Origin: Pseudomonadota bacterium | GTDB lineage: Bacteria > Bdellovibrionota_C > UBA2361 > SZUA-149 > DAOLCO01 | Assembly: GCA_027487795.1 (NCBI GenBank) | Contig: JAIYCX010000039.1 | Span: forward strand, 62,001 to 126,000 | Reading direction: 5' to 3' | DNA length: 64,000 nucleotides | Part shown: in pieces, positions 27,964 to 37,398 of the stretch | Numbering within the stretch: the stretch's first letter is position 1 | Layout of the letters: every line of letters starts with the position of its first letter | The notes under the pieces: model-generated | The model's input: the letters and a program-made list of their open reading frames with translations, nothing else | Told to the model about the DNA's origin: nothing | The model's database searches: none | Made by a program: the position numbers and the translations under genes

Positions 27964-28479
27964 TTAATCAAGTAACTTTACTGGATCACCTGTCATAGCA
28001 GCCACTATAGAAACTGGTCCTGGTCCAAAAGTTCTGTCTATTAATGCTAACCAGCAACCAACTTTTGCACCCGTCATGCAAAGTTCAGAATGAGCTTCAA
28101 GGCAGGACTTACCAGTGGTAATAATATCGTTTATTATCACAACCATTTTTCCTTTTGTCGCACTTCTTGCGCCATTTCCTTTATTAAATTCATTAAGAGA
28201 AATGACTTTTGGCATTTTACCCATCTCGTCATTTATAGCTTCTGCTACAGCTTCTGCTAGTCCTATAGTGCTACCAGGCATTTCTACTAGTATTTCCGGC
28301 TCTTCAGGACTAAGCACATCTATTGTTCTCTTAGCTAAATAAGCAGATAAGGTATTAACATCTTCAGCTGTTAGGTCCTCTACTCTGTAAAAAGTATTAG
28401 CTTCACAGTTTTTAGAAAACTTAATAGGTACTGAGTATCTTTCAGTAATTTTTTCGAATAGATCTTTGTATATAGTCAT
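27964..28479 (-). CDS. pyrE: Orotate phosphoribosyltransferase-like PRTase
   Basis: 171 residues with the PRPP loop MVVIINDIITTGKS, close to the orotate phosphoribosyltransferase form (VxxxDDVITTGxS). Would convert orotate plus PRPP to OMP in pyrimidine synthesis. The first aspartate of the usual Asp-Asp pair is replaced by Asn (IND). The protein is shorter than typical PyrE (about 210), with a compact N-terminus. Other PRTase classes remain possible. Divergent from ispG. Confidence 0.6.
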   Translation of the reverse strand: MTIYKDLFEKITERYSVPIKFSKNCEANTFYRVEDLTAEDVNTLSAYLAKRTIDVLSPEEPEILVEMPGSTIGLAEAVAEAINDEMGKMPKVISLNEFNKGNGARSATKGKMVVIINDIITTGKSCLEAHSELCMTGAKVGCWLALIDRTFGPGPVSIVAAMTGDPVKLLD

Positions 28480-28519
28480 GACAAATGTGTAAAATAATTA
28501 ATTAAGAATAGTAGATTAG

Positions 28520-28549
28520 TTGAAGTTGGGCTAGTGCAAATACTATATT
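28520..28549 (+). promoter_or_regulatory. Candidate sigma-70-type promoter for ispG
   Basis: TTGAAG (28520-28525), 18-base spacer, TATATT (28544-28549), in the divergent gap between pyrE-like and ispG, about 80 bases before the ispG ATG. Moderate consensus match only. Confidence 0.3.
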
Positions 28550-28630
28550 TCGCAATTTCTTAATACATATGGTAAATTAATGTACTAAATTTAATCAAGT
28601 AGAGACTAAAAAAGTAGTTATTTAAGGCAT

Positions 28631-29767
28631 ATGAAAGTTAATAGAAGAGTCACTAGGGAAGTTAAAGTAGGAAATGTCACAATTGGGGGTCTAAATCCTG
28701 TTGCCCTTCAAAGTATGTGCGCGACTAAAACAACTGATATCGAGGCCACTCTCACTCAAATACAACTACTTCAAAGTGCTGGAGCAGACATCATTCGTAT
28801 TGCAGTGGACAGCAAAAATGATGTTTTAGCAGTTAAAGAAATTAGTCAGAGAATCGAAGCAAATTTCGTAGTCGATCTTCAGGAGAATTATAGATTGGCA
28901 GATGAAATAGGGCCTTATGTTTCTAAGTTTAGATATAATCCAGGACATTTATTTCATCATCAAAAAGAAACTAGTTTAGAAGATAAAGTAAAGTTTTTAG
29001 TAGATACCGCAGGTAAACATGATTGCGCATTGCGTATCGGTGTTAACTTTGGCTCCTTAGATCCTAATCTTAAGAACGAAGAGGAGAGCTCGGAAGATGT
29101 TGCAATTAAGTCTGCTTTTTTTCACACCGAACTAATTGAAAAACTTGGCTTTAAAAGATTTGTAGTTTCTCTTAAGAGTTCAAATCCAATGTCTGTAGTT
29201 GAGATTAACCGAAAATATGCAAAAAACTTCCCTGATGTCCCTCTTCACCTAGGAGTCACAGAAGCTGGAATGCTACCGGATGGAGAAATTAAATCTAGAA
29301 TAGCTTTTGAACAGTTACTGTCAGACGGTATTGGGGAAACAATAAGAGTCTCATTAACTTTACCTGATAATGAAAAAGATAAAGAAATTTTAATAGGTAA
29401 GCAGATTATTGAAGACGTACATAGTGGAAGATTTAGAAGTGTTCCAAAGTCATTACCAGCTGGTTTAAATGTTATATCATGTCCATCTTGCTCCAGAGTA
29501 GAAAATAAAGCATTCGTAGAGCTTGCTTATAAAGTTAAAGATGCTCTTCAGGAGTATAAAAAATATAATATAACGGTAGCAGTCATGGGTTGCCGAGTTA
29601 ATGGTCCTGGAGAGACCGATGAGGCAGATTTAGGATTATGGTGCGCGCCAACTTTTGTAAATTTAAAGAAAGGACCTGAGTTAATTGGAAAGTTTTCATA
29701 CGAAGAAGTCTTAGGTAAATTAATGAGTGAGGTAAAAATCATTTCAAAAGATAGAATGATTGTTTGA
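28631..29767 (+). CDS. ispG: (E)-4-hydroxy-3-methylbut-2-enyl-diphosphate synthase
   Basis: Penultimate step of the MEP isoprenoid pathway; a [4Fe-4S] enzyme. RVTREVKVGNVTIGG at the N-terminus, PVALQSMC, ADIIRIAVDS, RIGVNFGSLD, then the cluster-binding CPSC and MGCRVNGPGE with its glutamate. 378 residues matches the standard short bacterial form. Supplies precursors used by the polyprenyl synthase at 57730. Confidence 0.95.
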   Translation: MKVNRRVTREVKVGNVTIGGLNPVALQSMCATKTTDIEATLTQIQLLQSAGADIIRIAVDSKNDVLAVKEISQRIEANFVVDLQENYRLADEIGPYVSKFRYNPGHLFHHQKETSLEDKVKFLVDTAGKHDCALRIGVNFGSLDPNLKNEEESSEDVAIKSAFFHTELIEKLGFKRFVVSLKSSNPMSVVEINRKYAKNFPDVPLHLGVTEAGMLPDGEIKSRIAFEQLLSDGIGETIRVSLTLPDNEKDKEILIGKQIIEDVHSGRFRSVPKSLPAGLNVISCPSCSRVENKAFVELAYKVKDALQEYKKYNITVAVMGCRVNGPGETDEADLGLWCAPTFVNLKKGPELIGKFSYEEVLGKLMSEVKIISKDRMIV

Positions 29768-29835
29768 AGCAGTTAGCTTTAAAAATCAGACTATAGGTTA
29801 AGGTTTTATATTGTCATGCTAGGCTTTTTTAAAAT

Positions 29836-32361
29836 ATGGCTGGAAATAAACAGCGTCCTGGTAATAAGTTTGGAATAAAAAGTCCGAATGCTAATTCTAG
29901 AGTCGTTGAAAAAAATAATTTAGGGTTTGTAGATACTGGGTCTTTTTCTGTGACTCAAGCAGCATCTTTTTCTAAGTTCGTAGAGGAAAATAAAGATTTT
30001 TTAATTAATTATAGTCCTTTGGGAGCTGTATTTAACTATTCGGAAGCTGAAAAAAAATACCTAGTTCGTCCGGTTGGTATTTTCAGAGATTCAACAGAGC
30101 AGATTTTTTTAGTTCGTCAGTCAGAAATTTTAGAATCTAAGTATTCTACATTTGAGAAAATTTTAAATGAAATTAGACTGCATAATACAGAGAATGGATA
30201 TTTTCAAGAAATTATAGGAAATATCGAACTCGAACAGAATTATAATGAATCTAATATCAATGAGTCTAGAATAAAAGTATTAACAAGAAGATCTTTTGTC
30301 TCCGTGACAGGAAGGGAAGTGTTAGCTTCTGAGCATTCATTTAAACTTTCAAGAGCAGTTCTAGCTATAAAGAACTTCCTTAAATACTTAGATATTATAC
30401 ATCGAAGTGGTGGATATCATGGAGCAGTTAAATTAAGTAATATATCTTTTGCGATAGAATCAGAGGGTTTACCACTTGATTATATGCTGACTGATACACG
30501 TGATATTCTAAAAGCACAAAAAAATGATTTGAATTTTTTCTCCACAATACTAGGAAGTATTTTAGAAGATTTAAAAACATCAGAACATGATGCAGAGCAG
30601 AAAGGTAATTTAGTAAAGGCTTTATCACCTTTATTATTTTCATTAAAAGATGATAAGTATAAAAATATACCTTCTACTAGTGTCGCACTTGATTTGTTTA
30701 ATGAAATTTCATCTGAAATTATAAATACAGCAGAGAAAAGACCTAATAAACTTAAGTCAAAAGACAATCATCAACATATACAAGAAATTAAAAATATTGA
30801 AATTTCTGTAGATGATTTTTATCAAAGTAATCAAAATGAAGTGGACTTAGATTTTTCTCGTATAGAAGAAGTAAAGCCAAATATTAATAAATCTTTTATT
30901 AAAAATAAAGTGAGGAGTTATTCATTATCTAAGTTGATTCTTTCTTGCTTAGTATTACTCACATTATTTTTGCTTTATAAAATATATGATAAGTATTCTG
31001 ATTCTAGTAAGTCAGAAATAGCTGGGACCTCGATACTAGATAGCGCTCTTTTGACGACAGAGGAGCTTCAGCTAGCGTGGTCAAGTAATGTGCCTTCAAG
31101 AATGAAACTGGTTGCAAAACAGGCAGTATATCTTTCTCCAGCAAGAGGTTTGGCAGAGGAAGTAATTTTAGCTTCGATAATATCAAATACAGCGAAAGCA
31201 AATTCTTCCTTAGTCGATGCTTCATTATTGAGAATAGCTTTTAGTAAGGAATGGGAAGAGCAGTTAACTGTTGATGATAGGAGATATGCTCTCGCATTTA
31301 GTTTAAGAGATCTTATACAACAAGAACTACCTAATGATTTAGGCTTGATTCAAAATAGACATCCAGGTGTTATTATAGCTGTTATTGCGTCTTCTGCAGG
31401 GAGATCAGGGGAAGTTTTAAGTAAAATTCCAGCTACTATTTTAGAGACGCTCCCGGATCCATTTGGGGTAGCATTTAAAATTTTAATATCGGGTAATCAA
31501 TCTGCAACTTGTAGTTCAAAAGAAGTACTAGATTTTGCTATACTATCTACTCGAGGGATAGAGGATCCAAAAATTTTAGCAGATTTTCTTTCTAGTGATT
31601 TTAGTAGAAGGTTAGCAGCATTATCTGTAGTGTATTCAAGGAATGAAGAAATTTCTGCTAAGATTTTAGATACCATAATAGAACATCCAAATTTGGCGGT
31701 TATCACTGAAGAGACAACTTGGGCTAAAAAAGTTTCTTTAATACAATGGCCAGATATAAGTTATTCAGATAAATTATTTTTACTTTCAGGCGTACCATTA
31801 AAAGGCGATAGAGCTTTAAGTCCAGAAGTTGTAGCTAGATTATTTTTAAATCCTGCACCTAGGGTGAGATCGTATGCGGCAGGACTAGCAGTTAATAGCA
31901 TAAAATTTAAACATCCTGCTGCTCCTGAAGTATTAGCATTGGTGCAAAAAGATCCGAATATAGTCACAACAGATCAATTTGTTATTCTTGGCCAGATTCT
32001 AGAAGATCCAGAAAAAACGGCAAATACTCATATGAATTTAATAGAAGCTTTTATTGCTAGTAAGCCTCCTCTGGAGCTTATAAAAATCCTTTTAACTGCA
32101 GAATCTGAAAATAAGGAGGTAACTATATTAGATAGTATACTAACTGTTTACTTAACAGAAATTGGTTGGAATCCAAGTGCCTCGGATCTTATGAAGTTAT
32201 CACTTCACAGAGATAAGGTAGCTAGAATGTTTGCATATCAAAAAATATTTGAATTTAATGATAAGGAAGCTTCAAAGTTAATGCTTAAAGATGCAATTTC
32301 AAAAGAAAAAGACCCTGAACTTAAAAAGCAATTAACTAATATGATTTCGAAGGTCTCTTAG
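29836..32361 (+). CDS. Membrane-anchored pseudokinase with C-terminal helical repeats
   Basis: 841 residues with the same architecture as the protein at 1-2225, which is truncated in the window, so this copy shows the whole layout. The kinase-like region (about 20-300) has GGYHGAVKLSNI (His195) where HRDLKPxN belongs and TDTRDI at the DFG position, so catalysis is unlikely. A linker leads to one transmembrane helix (about 364-385). The remaining 450 residues are alpha-helical repeats of HEAT-like style (LFLNPAPRVRSYAAGLAV, KLSLHRDKVARMFAYQKI). Cytoplasmic pseudokinase and extracytoplasmic repeats is the likely topology. Convergent with the SprT-like gene, overlapping it by 26 bases. It is 69 bases after ispG. 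A pseudoenzyme scaffold or receptor role is inferred. Confidence 0.6.
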   Translation: MAGNKQRPGNKFGIKSPNANSRVVEKNNLGFVDTGSFSVTQAASFSKFVEENKDFLINYSPLGAVFNYSEAEKKYLVRPVGIFRDSTEQIFLVRQSEILESKYSTFEKILNEIRLHNTENGYFQEIIGNIELEQNYNESNINESRIKVLTRRSFVSVTGREVLASEHSFKLSRAVLAIKNFLKYLDIIHRSGGYHGAVKLSNISFAIESEGLPLDYMLTDTRDILKAQKNDLNFFSTILGSILEDLKTSEHDAEQKGNLVKALSPLLFSLKDDKYKNIPSTSVALDLFNEISSEIINTAEKRPNKLKSKDNHQHIQEIKNIEISVDDFYQSNQNEVDLDFSRIEEVKPNINKSFIKNKVRSYSLSKLILSCLVLLTLFLLYKIYDKYSDSSKSEIAGTSILDSALLTTEELQLAWSSNVPSRMKLVAKQAVYLSPARGLAEEVILASIISNTAKANSSLVDASLLRIAFSKEWEEQLTVDDRRYALAFSLRDLIQQELPNDLGLIQNRHPGVIIAVIASSAGRSGEVLSKIPATILETLPDPFGVAFKILISGNQSATCSSKEVLDFAILSTRGIEDPKILADFLSSDFSRRLAALSVVYSRNEEISAKILDTIIEHPNLAVITEETTWAKKVSLIQWPDISYSDKLFLLSGVPLKGDRALSPEVVARLFLNPAPRVRSYAAGLAVNSIKFKHPAAPEVLALVQKDPNIVTTDQFVILGQILEDPEKTANTHMNLIEAFIASKPPLELIKILLTAESENKEVTILDSILTVYLTEIGWNPSASDLMKLSLHRDKVARMFAYQKIFEFNDKEASKLMLKDAISKEKDPELKKQLTNMISKVS

Positions 32362-32833
32362 TAGTATTTCTTTTTGATATCCTTACAGACTTAGTCCAGC
32401 CACCAAGTTTTATCCATTGATTTAAGAGTTCAATTTGTGGATGTCTAGCTTCTTGGGCTCTGAATTGTCTAGAATGAAAAACTCTTTTCCTGCCTACTGT
32501 AATAAAACCAACAACTGCATGACAAAGTTCATGGTATAAAAGAGGTTCAATGAATAGTGGCGCATCTCCAAATTTCATTGCAGGAGCGACTCTAACTACT
32601 TTACTATATATATTACAAGAAGCTAAAACTCTTTTCTGACTTCTTCCTGACCAAACTACTTTATATTTTTTTAATTCAGGGTCTGCATTAAAGTATTGAT
32701 CAATTAGTTTGTTCCAGATGATTTTGAGATCCGGATCTTCGGATATTTTGTTTCTAGACGGAGAAACGACAGTTTTTTGAGGTGGTGTGTTAAAGAAACT
32801 GAAGCTTAGCTGTCTTAAATATTCTACTATCAT
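32336..32833 (-). CDS. SprT-like zinc metalloprotease domain protein
   Basis: 165 residues. The active-site HELCH (HExxH) sits in LLYHELCHAVVGF, preceded by the family strand RVLASCNIYSKVVRVAP and followed by FHSRQFRAQEARHP, where a later His may be the third zinc ligand. SprT/Spartan-like domains cleave DNA-bound proteins in eukaryotes; bacterial roles are little known. There is no C-terminal zinc ribbon; the tail is basic. The 3' end overlaps the pseudokinase gene by 26 bases. Confidence 0.7.
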   Translation of the reverse strand: MIVEYLRQLSFSFFNTPPQKTVVSPSRNKISEDPDLKIIWNKLIDQYFNADPELKKYKVVWSGRSQKRVLASCNIYSKVVRVAPAMKFGDAPLFIEPLLYHELCHAVVGFITVGRKRVFHSRQFRAQEARHPQIELLNQWIKLGGWTKSVRISKRNTTKRPSKSY

Positions 32834-32943
32834 ATATTACTAAGTCGCTGAATTTATTACTATTTAGAAAATAAGCAATTATGCCGATATCATATTTACG
32901 AGATGAGTATTTTTAAGATTAGCTTTAGAGGAATTAATAAAAA

Positions 32944-33948
32944 GTGGCAAGTTTAAACTCAGGTTCAAAATCAAATTCTGGTCTCGATATCGTAGAAGGT
33001 GAATTTGAAAATAAAATTTCAGAAGACCTTGCGAAAACAAAGGAGGTTTTTCAAAATATAGAAAAATCTAAATGGGGTGGTTCTTCACCTGGATGGGATA
33101 TTGCTCACAAAGTTGTAACTAAGGTTCGCCCAATTCCATGGATATTTTGGACTATGATTAGATCAGCTTATGGTCGAGCGGGAGTCGATTATTTAAGTGT
33201 TGATCCTGTGAATTTTTCAGTAGTAGAGAATATGATATTTCGAGCTAGATATGAGCTCGAAATAACAAAAAATCCAGATTCCAAATTAAAAAGAAATTTT
33301 ACTGAATCAGTAAATATACTAGGTGCAGATACTGTTGCGGCGTTTTGTTTTATTCATGCTTTAACTAAGAGAGTATCAAATCAGCTAAGTGATAGAATTT
33401 TTAAAGCTATTATTGAAGATGCATTTATTAGAGCAAGACTAGGTTTAGTTTTAAGTGATTTTTCTAATATTATTAGACCAGGTATGGGATTGATTGCAGG
33501 TTTTGCAGGTCGAGCAGGCTTAGCAGTACTTTTATCTTCGGGCAAGGAAGAACAGGCAAAAAGAGCGCTAAATGGTTTGGCGACTGGTAAAGATATCACT
33601 CAAATGGGATTTGAGGTTTATGGTTGTGATCCATTACAAGTTGCAGCATTGTCTTTGATTGCTGGTGGCTGTCATAGTGATATTGCTATCGGTATTTCCT
33701 TATTCAGTGGAAAAAGAGATGACTCTACTTTAGATGACGAAAAATCACTGTGGCTTGCAACCTTCTCTGCTATTGAGCATATGAGAATAGGGAAGTTTGA
33801 TAATATATCTCCGGAAATACTTTCAAGATTAGGGATAATAGAATCGGATATACCAAATCTTTTAACAAGTATTCAACTTGTATTTAGACAGGGCCATGGA
33901 TTGGGTTGGTTGAAACTTGCGCTTTCAGAAATGGCAGAAGTTAAATAA
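32944..33948 (+). CDS. HDOD/HD-like signalling protein (divergent)
   Basis: 334 residues, GTG start with AGAGGA upstream. Not firmly recognised. The run from residue about 115 to 270 follows the HDOD order: ILGADTVAAFCFIHAL, a helix with EDAFIRARLGLVL, GLIAGFAGRAGLAVLLSSG in place of the GLLHDIG turn, then EEQAKRAL...GKDITQMGFEVYGCDPLQVA, resembling the E...YG.dH..vG..L helix. Metal-binding HD residues are absent, as in HDOD proteins. It lies 24 bases before the Ser/Thr kinase gene, so the pair probably works in one pathway. Confidence in HDOD is modest. Confidence 0.45.
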   Translation: MASLNSGSKSNSGLDIVEGEFENKISEDLAKTKEVFQNIEKSKWGGSSPGWDIAHKVVTKVRPIPWIFWTMIRSAYGRAGVDYLSVDPVNFSVVENMIFRARYELEITKNPDSKLKRNFTESVNILGADTVAAFCFIHALTKRVSNQLSDRIFKAIIEDAFIRARLGLVLSDFSNIIRPGMGLIAGFAGRAGLAVLLSSGKEEQAKRALNGLATGKDITQMGFEVYGCDPLQVAALSLIAGGCHSDIAIGISLFSGKRDDSTLDDEKSLWLATFSAIEHMRIGKFDNISPEILSRLGIIESDIPNLLTSIQLVFRQGHGLGWLKLALSEMAEVK

Positions 33949-33972
33949 CATCTTAAGTATCTAGGTATATTC

Positions 33973-34902
33973 TTGAATCAAAATCAAATCGAGCAAGTAT
34001 TTAAAGCTGGAGTAGTTATTAATAACCGATATGAGGTTATTAAAAGACTAGGTGCTGGCGGAATGGGGGCAGTATTATTAGTGCAGGATAATAGTCTTGA
34101 TGGAGAACTATCTGCTTTGAAAATTTTATTTCCAGAACTTTCAGAAGATATCGTACATTTTGCTCGTTTTAAAAATGAAGTAATTCTTGCAAGGAGAATA
34201 TCACACCCCAATATAGTTAAAATTTATGATTTTGGTTCTTCGGATAAATTTAATTATATTAGTATGGAGTATGTAGAAGGAGATACTCTTGCTAAAAGTA
34301 TATATGGAAGAGGAGTTAAAAAAATAGATTTTGACTCTAGTATTAATATCATTTTACAACTTACTAGTGCTCTGAGCTGTGCGCATCAAGCAGGGGTAGT
34401 TCACCGTGATTTAAAACCAGATAACATAATGATAACAAAAGAAGGTAGAGTTAAAATTACGGATTTTGGTTTAGCTAAAGCAACAGATAAAGATCAGAGA
34501 TTTACGAGCACTGGTGAGACAGTAGGGACTCCGTTTTATATGTCCCCTGAACAACTTGCTGGAGAAGTACCAGATGAAAGAGTTGATATTTATTCCTTGG
34601 GCATTATGATTTTTGAAATGCTCACAGCAAAAAGACCTTTTAGTAGTGAAAATTATTTAGAATTAGCACAAATGCATATGACTCAAGCTATTCCAGATAT
34701 TAATAGTCCTGTGTATTGTCCTAAAGAAAGAAAACAAAAGTTCCCATCTTGGGCGAAGACCTTAATTGAAAAATGTACGGAAAAAAGAAGAAGCAAGAGA
34801 TTTCAATCCATAGAGGAAGTTTCTGAATATATTTTAGAAAATGTAAATGATACGGTTAGAGAAGAGAATTTAAAAGTACCATTATCATTGGTTTTTAGTT
34901 AA
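33973..34902 (+). CDS. Serine/threonine protein kinase, catalytically intact
   Basis: 309 residues, TTG start with no strong ribosome-binding site. All kinase motifs are intact: RLGAGGMGAV, ALKIL (Lys50), VVHRDLKPDNIM (about residue 142), ITDFGLA, PFYMSPEQLAG and DIYSLGIMIFEML. No membrane helix or PASTA domain; the short C-terminal tail is about 40 residues, so it is a soluble Hanks-type kinase. It is the only kinase with complete catalytic residues here and thus a candidate source of the phosphothreonines read by the FHA proteins at 2228 and 3714 (inference). Convergent with the ABC permease gene. Confidence 0.9.
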   Translation: MNQNQIEQVFKAGVVINNRYEVIKRLGAGGMGAVLLVQDNSLDGELSALKILFPELSEDIVHFARFKNEVILARRISHPNIVKIYDFGSSDKFNYISMEYVEGDTLAKSIYGRGVKKIDFDSSINIILQLTSALSCAHQAGVVHRDLKPDNIMITKEGRVKITDFGLAKATDKDQRFTSTGETVGTPFYMSPEQLAGEVPDERVDIYSLGIMIFEMLTAKRPFSSENYLELAQMHMTQAIPDINSPVYCPKERKQKFPSWAKTLIEKCTEKRRSKRFQSIEEVSEYILENVNDTVREENLKVPLSLVFS

Positions 34903-34912
34903 TCTTATTTTT

Positions 34913-36625
34913 CTAGGAATTTTCCCTAATCATACTTTTCTCTCCGATTCTCAATGCTAGTTTGTTTACTAAAACATTAAAAATAATAAGCATTAAGATG
35001 CCCAAATAAGTCCACGGTGAATTAAATAGTTCAGCATCGCTTCTAGGTATAATAATATTTCCATTATATGAATTTAAAATAATAGTCGTTATCCCAACAT
35101 CAAAAATTATCAATGTAAATGCAGATAACATAAAAATTAAACTACCAAGCCCTGCTGCCAGTTCTGAGGAGTGATCCCAATTAAAGTTACAAAAAAAAGC
35201 ACCTAATCCTATTGCCAGACTTATTATTCCGTAACAAATAATAATAGTAGTTATTAATTTAATAGCTGCAGCAATTAATGATCCATGTATTGCTAGGGTA
35301 GCTAGTGTAAATAGTATGCCAAATATTAAACAAATAGGAACAAGCCAAGAATTTAATTTCGCTTTTAAAATGTCTTTGATTACTAATGGACTAGAGTGCA
35401 GTAGCCAGAAAGAACCACCTTCTAATGATATAGATGGAAACACTAGTCTTGTACTTACTGCGACTAAAATAAATGCTTCTAATCCAATGTTAGAGCTAGA
35501 TAGAAATGCAGACCACCAATTTTTATCAGCTACATTTAAAGTAGACTGGAAAATTTTTTGTGAATTAAGTATATAAACATAGGTTGATGATAATCCAAGA
35601 AGAATACCAGCTTGGCTTGCTTGAGTAATATCTCTAACGAATAATTTAAAATCTTTTACAATAATACCCCTGATCGGCCTTTTAATCATCCTAAAGTAAT
35701 TTTCTACTTTTGCTTGAAATTTACTACTTTCTATTATTTTTGTACTTGAAGTACCAGTAATTAAGGAGAAAGATATTAAATGAAGATATTTAACTAGTAG
35801 ATAAGACAAGGAGGTTAGAAATACAGCTAGTAATACTGATAGTGCTACTAAATAATAAAATTGACCTAGCTCGCCGTTGATTCTGTAAGCTATGGAAGAG
35901 CTTATCCAATAAGAAGGAAGCCAGATTTTATCTGAAAATGTTAATACTGATGCAAGATCTGCTACTTCGTTTAATCCATTGTTGCTTACGTTTTGTATCT
36001 CTCTAGCTACTAGATTTAGCATTTTTATAAGTGCAGAAAAAAGTCCAATAGCTATTACTATTAGCACTTCTTTAGAGTATTTTTTAGGTAGAATTAGAGG
36101 GTAGATTGAAGCTATGCAGATTGATAATGAGCAAGGGATTAAAAAGAGGGGACTTAATAGTAAGAATGCTTCTATATAAAAAATACTACTAAGATTGTAA
36201 AAGGTTTTTAGTACTAATAAAAATGGAAGGACAAATATAAAAGCCATCCAGGAAGTAGAAAATAGTATTTCAAAATATTTACCTATAAAAAATCTTTTTG
36301 AAGTAATCGGCGAGGAAAGTATAAAATCAAGATCTTTACCAGTATATAGAGAGCTTAGAGCTTGCACTAAGTTAGAGACTAGTAAGAGTAAAATTAAGAA
36401 AAATAGAGCTAGATTTATAATAATTTTAGGATCTGGAAAAAGAAAAGCTTTTTGCTCTGCTAGTGAATTTAAAAATGCAAGTCCTCCTGTATAACTTAAG
36501 AGGATAAAAAAAACTGTAACACTAATAAGTGCGAGATCTCTTGCCCAGCGATCCTTTCTTTTAATTGAAGATTTCCAGCGATTTTTTAAAGCTAGTAAGG
36601 AGGGTTTTAAAAGTAGTGGAATCAT
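34913..36625 (-). CDS. ABC-2-type exporter permease
   Basis: 570 residues, about a dozen hydrophobic segments, e.g. near residues 33-53, 72-92, 115-140, 160-180 and at the C-terminus. Polar loops carry FILSSPITSKRFFIGKYFEIL, the ABC-2 style coupling region (LLLSSPVSRxxI). It starts 7 bases after the ATPase gene ends and should be its membrane partner. Large two-lobed permeases of this size export unknown substrates. The operon is 39616 to 34913 on the - strand. Confidence 0.8.
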   Translation of the reverse strand: MIPLLLKPSLLALKNRWKSSIKRKDRWARDLALISVTVFFILLSYTGGLAFLNSLAEQKAFLFPDPKIIINLALFFLILLLLVSNLVQALSSLYTGKDLDFILSSPITSKRFFIGKYFEILFSTSWMAFIFVLPFLLVLKTFYNLSSIFYIEAFLLLSPLFLIPCSLSICIASIYPLILPKKYSKEVLIVIAIGLFSALIKMLNLVAREIQNVSNNGLNEVADLASVLTFSDKIWLPSYWISSSIAYRINGELGQFYYLVALSVLLAVFLTSLSYLLVKYLHLISFSLITGTSSTKIIESSKFQAKVENYFRMIKRPIRGIIVKDFKLFVRDITQASQAGILLGLSSTYVYILNSQKIFQSTLNVADKNWWSAFLSSSNIGLEAFILVAVSTRLVFPSISLEGGSFWLLHSSPLVIKDILKAKLNSWLVPICLIFGILFTLATLAIHGSLIAAAIKLITTIIICYGIISLAIGLGAFFCNFNWDHSSELAAGLGSLIFMLSAFTLIIFDVGITTIILNSYNGNIIIPRSDAELFNSPWTYLGILMLIIFNVLVNKLALRIGEKSMIRENS

Positions 36626-36632
36626 GCTTTAT

Positions 36633-37397
36633 CTACTTGTCGCCGAAGTCTAGTTCTACTTGTGGTAATTTCGCACTACTAATTGCGATTTGTAAAAAGG
36701 CATCTTCGAGATCTTTTGTTCCTTCACCAGCAGAAGATTTTAATTCATCAATCGTTCCTTCTGCTATAATGATTCCTTTCTTTATTATAGCGATTTTATC
36801 GGATATTTCCTCTGCTACTGGTAAAGAATGGGTTGATAGAAAAATAGTTGTACCTTGTTTAGCATATTTTTTTAAACTTTCTTTAAAAGTTTTTGCCCCT
36901 TGTGGGTCTAATCCTACCATTGGCTCGTCGATGACTAATAGTTCTGGTGAATGAATAAGAGCAGCGCAAGTGGCAAGTCTTTGTCTTAGTCCATGAGAAT
37001 AGTTTTCAATTAATTCATTTTCCCATTCTTGAAGGTCGTACTCTTCGATAAGCTGATCGATTTTAAAATTCGCCTGTTTAAAATTAATATCATAGAGCTC
37101 TGAGGTGAAGTATAGTAGCTCCCTGCCAGTTAGTTTGCCATAGAGCTGAGCACGATCAGGAATATATCCAGTTATGGCCTTAGCTTTTCTTATATCTTTT
37201 ATGATGTCGTATTCACCAATCTTGATAGATCCTGAGCTAGGTTTTAAAATTCCTACTAACATTCTTATAGTAGTAGTTTTCCCTGCGCCATTCATACCAA
37301 GAAAACTAAAAATTTGACCTTTTTTTACTTCTAAGGAAATATTTTTTACTGCATCAAATCTACCGTAAGATCTAGAGAGGTTTTTTATTGAGATCAT
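36633..37397 (-). CDS. ABC transporter ATP-binding protein
   Basis: 254 residues. Walker A GMNGAGKTT, signature YSHGLRQRLA (YSxG(L/M)xQR, a common exporter variant), Walker B LLVIDEPMVGLDPQGA and the switch histidine in FLSTHSL. The start overlaps nothing but follows the previous gene by 1 base, and the permease follows by 7 bases. ABC-2 exporters of this type move drugs, polysaccharide or lipids; which one is unknown. Confidence 0.93.
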   Translation of the reverse strand: MISIKNLSRSYGRFDAVKNISLEVKKGQIFSFLGMNGAGKTTTIRMLVGILKPSSGSIKIGEYDIIKDIRKAKAITGYIPDRAQLYGKLTGRELLYFTSELYDINFKQANFKIDQLIEEYDLQEWENELIENYSHGLRQRLATCAALIHSPELLVIDEPMVGLDPQGAKTFKESLKKYAKQGTTIFLSTHSLPVAEEISDKIAIIKKGIIIAEGTIDELKSSAGEGTKDLEDAFLQIAISSAKLPQVELDFGDK

Positions 37398-37398
37398 T

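Noticed and set aside
32880..32925. GCCGATAT upstream of 32944 as a sigma-28-like -10
   Set aside because: The nearest GAAAATAA is only 8 bases away, not 11, and GATAT breaks the GATAA core.
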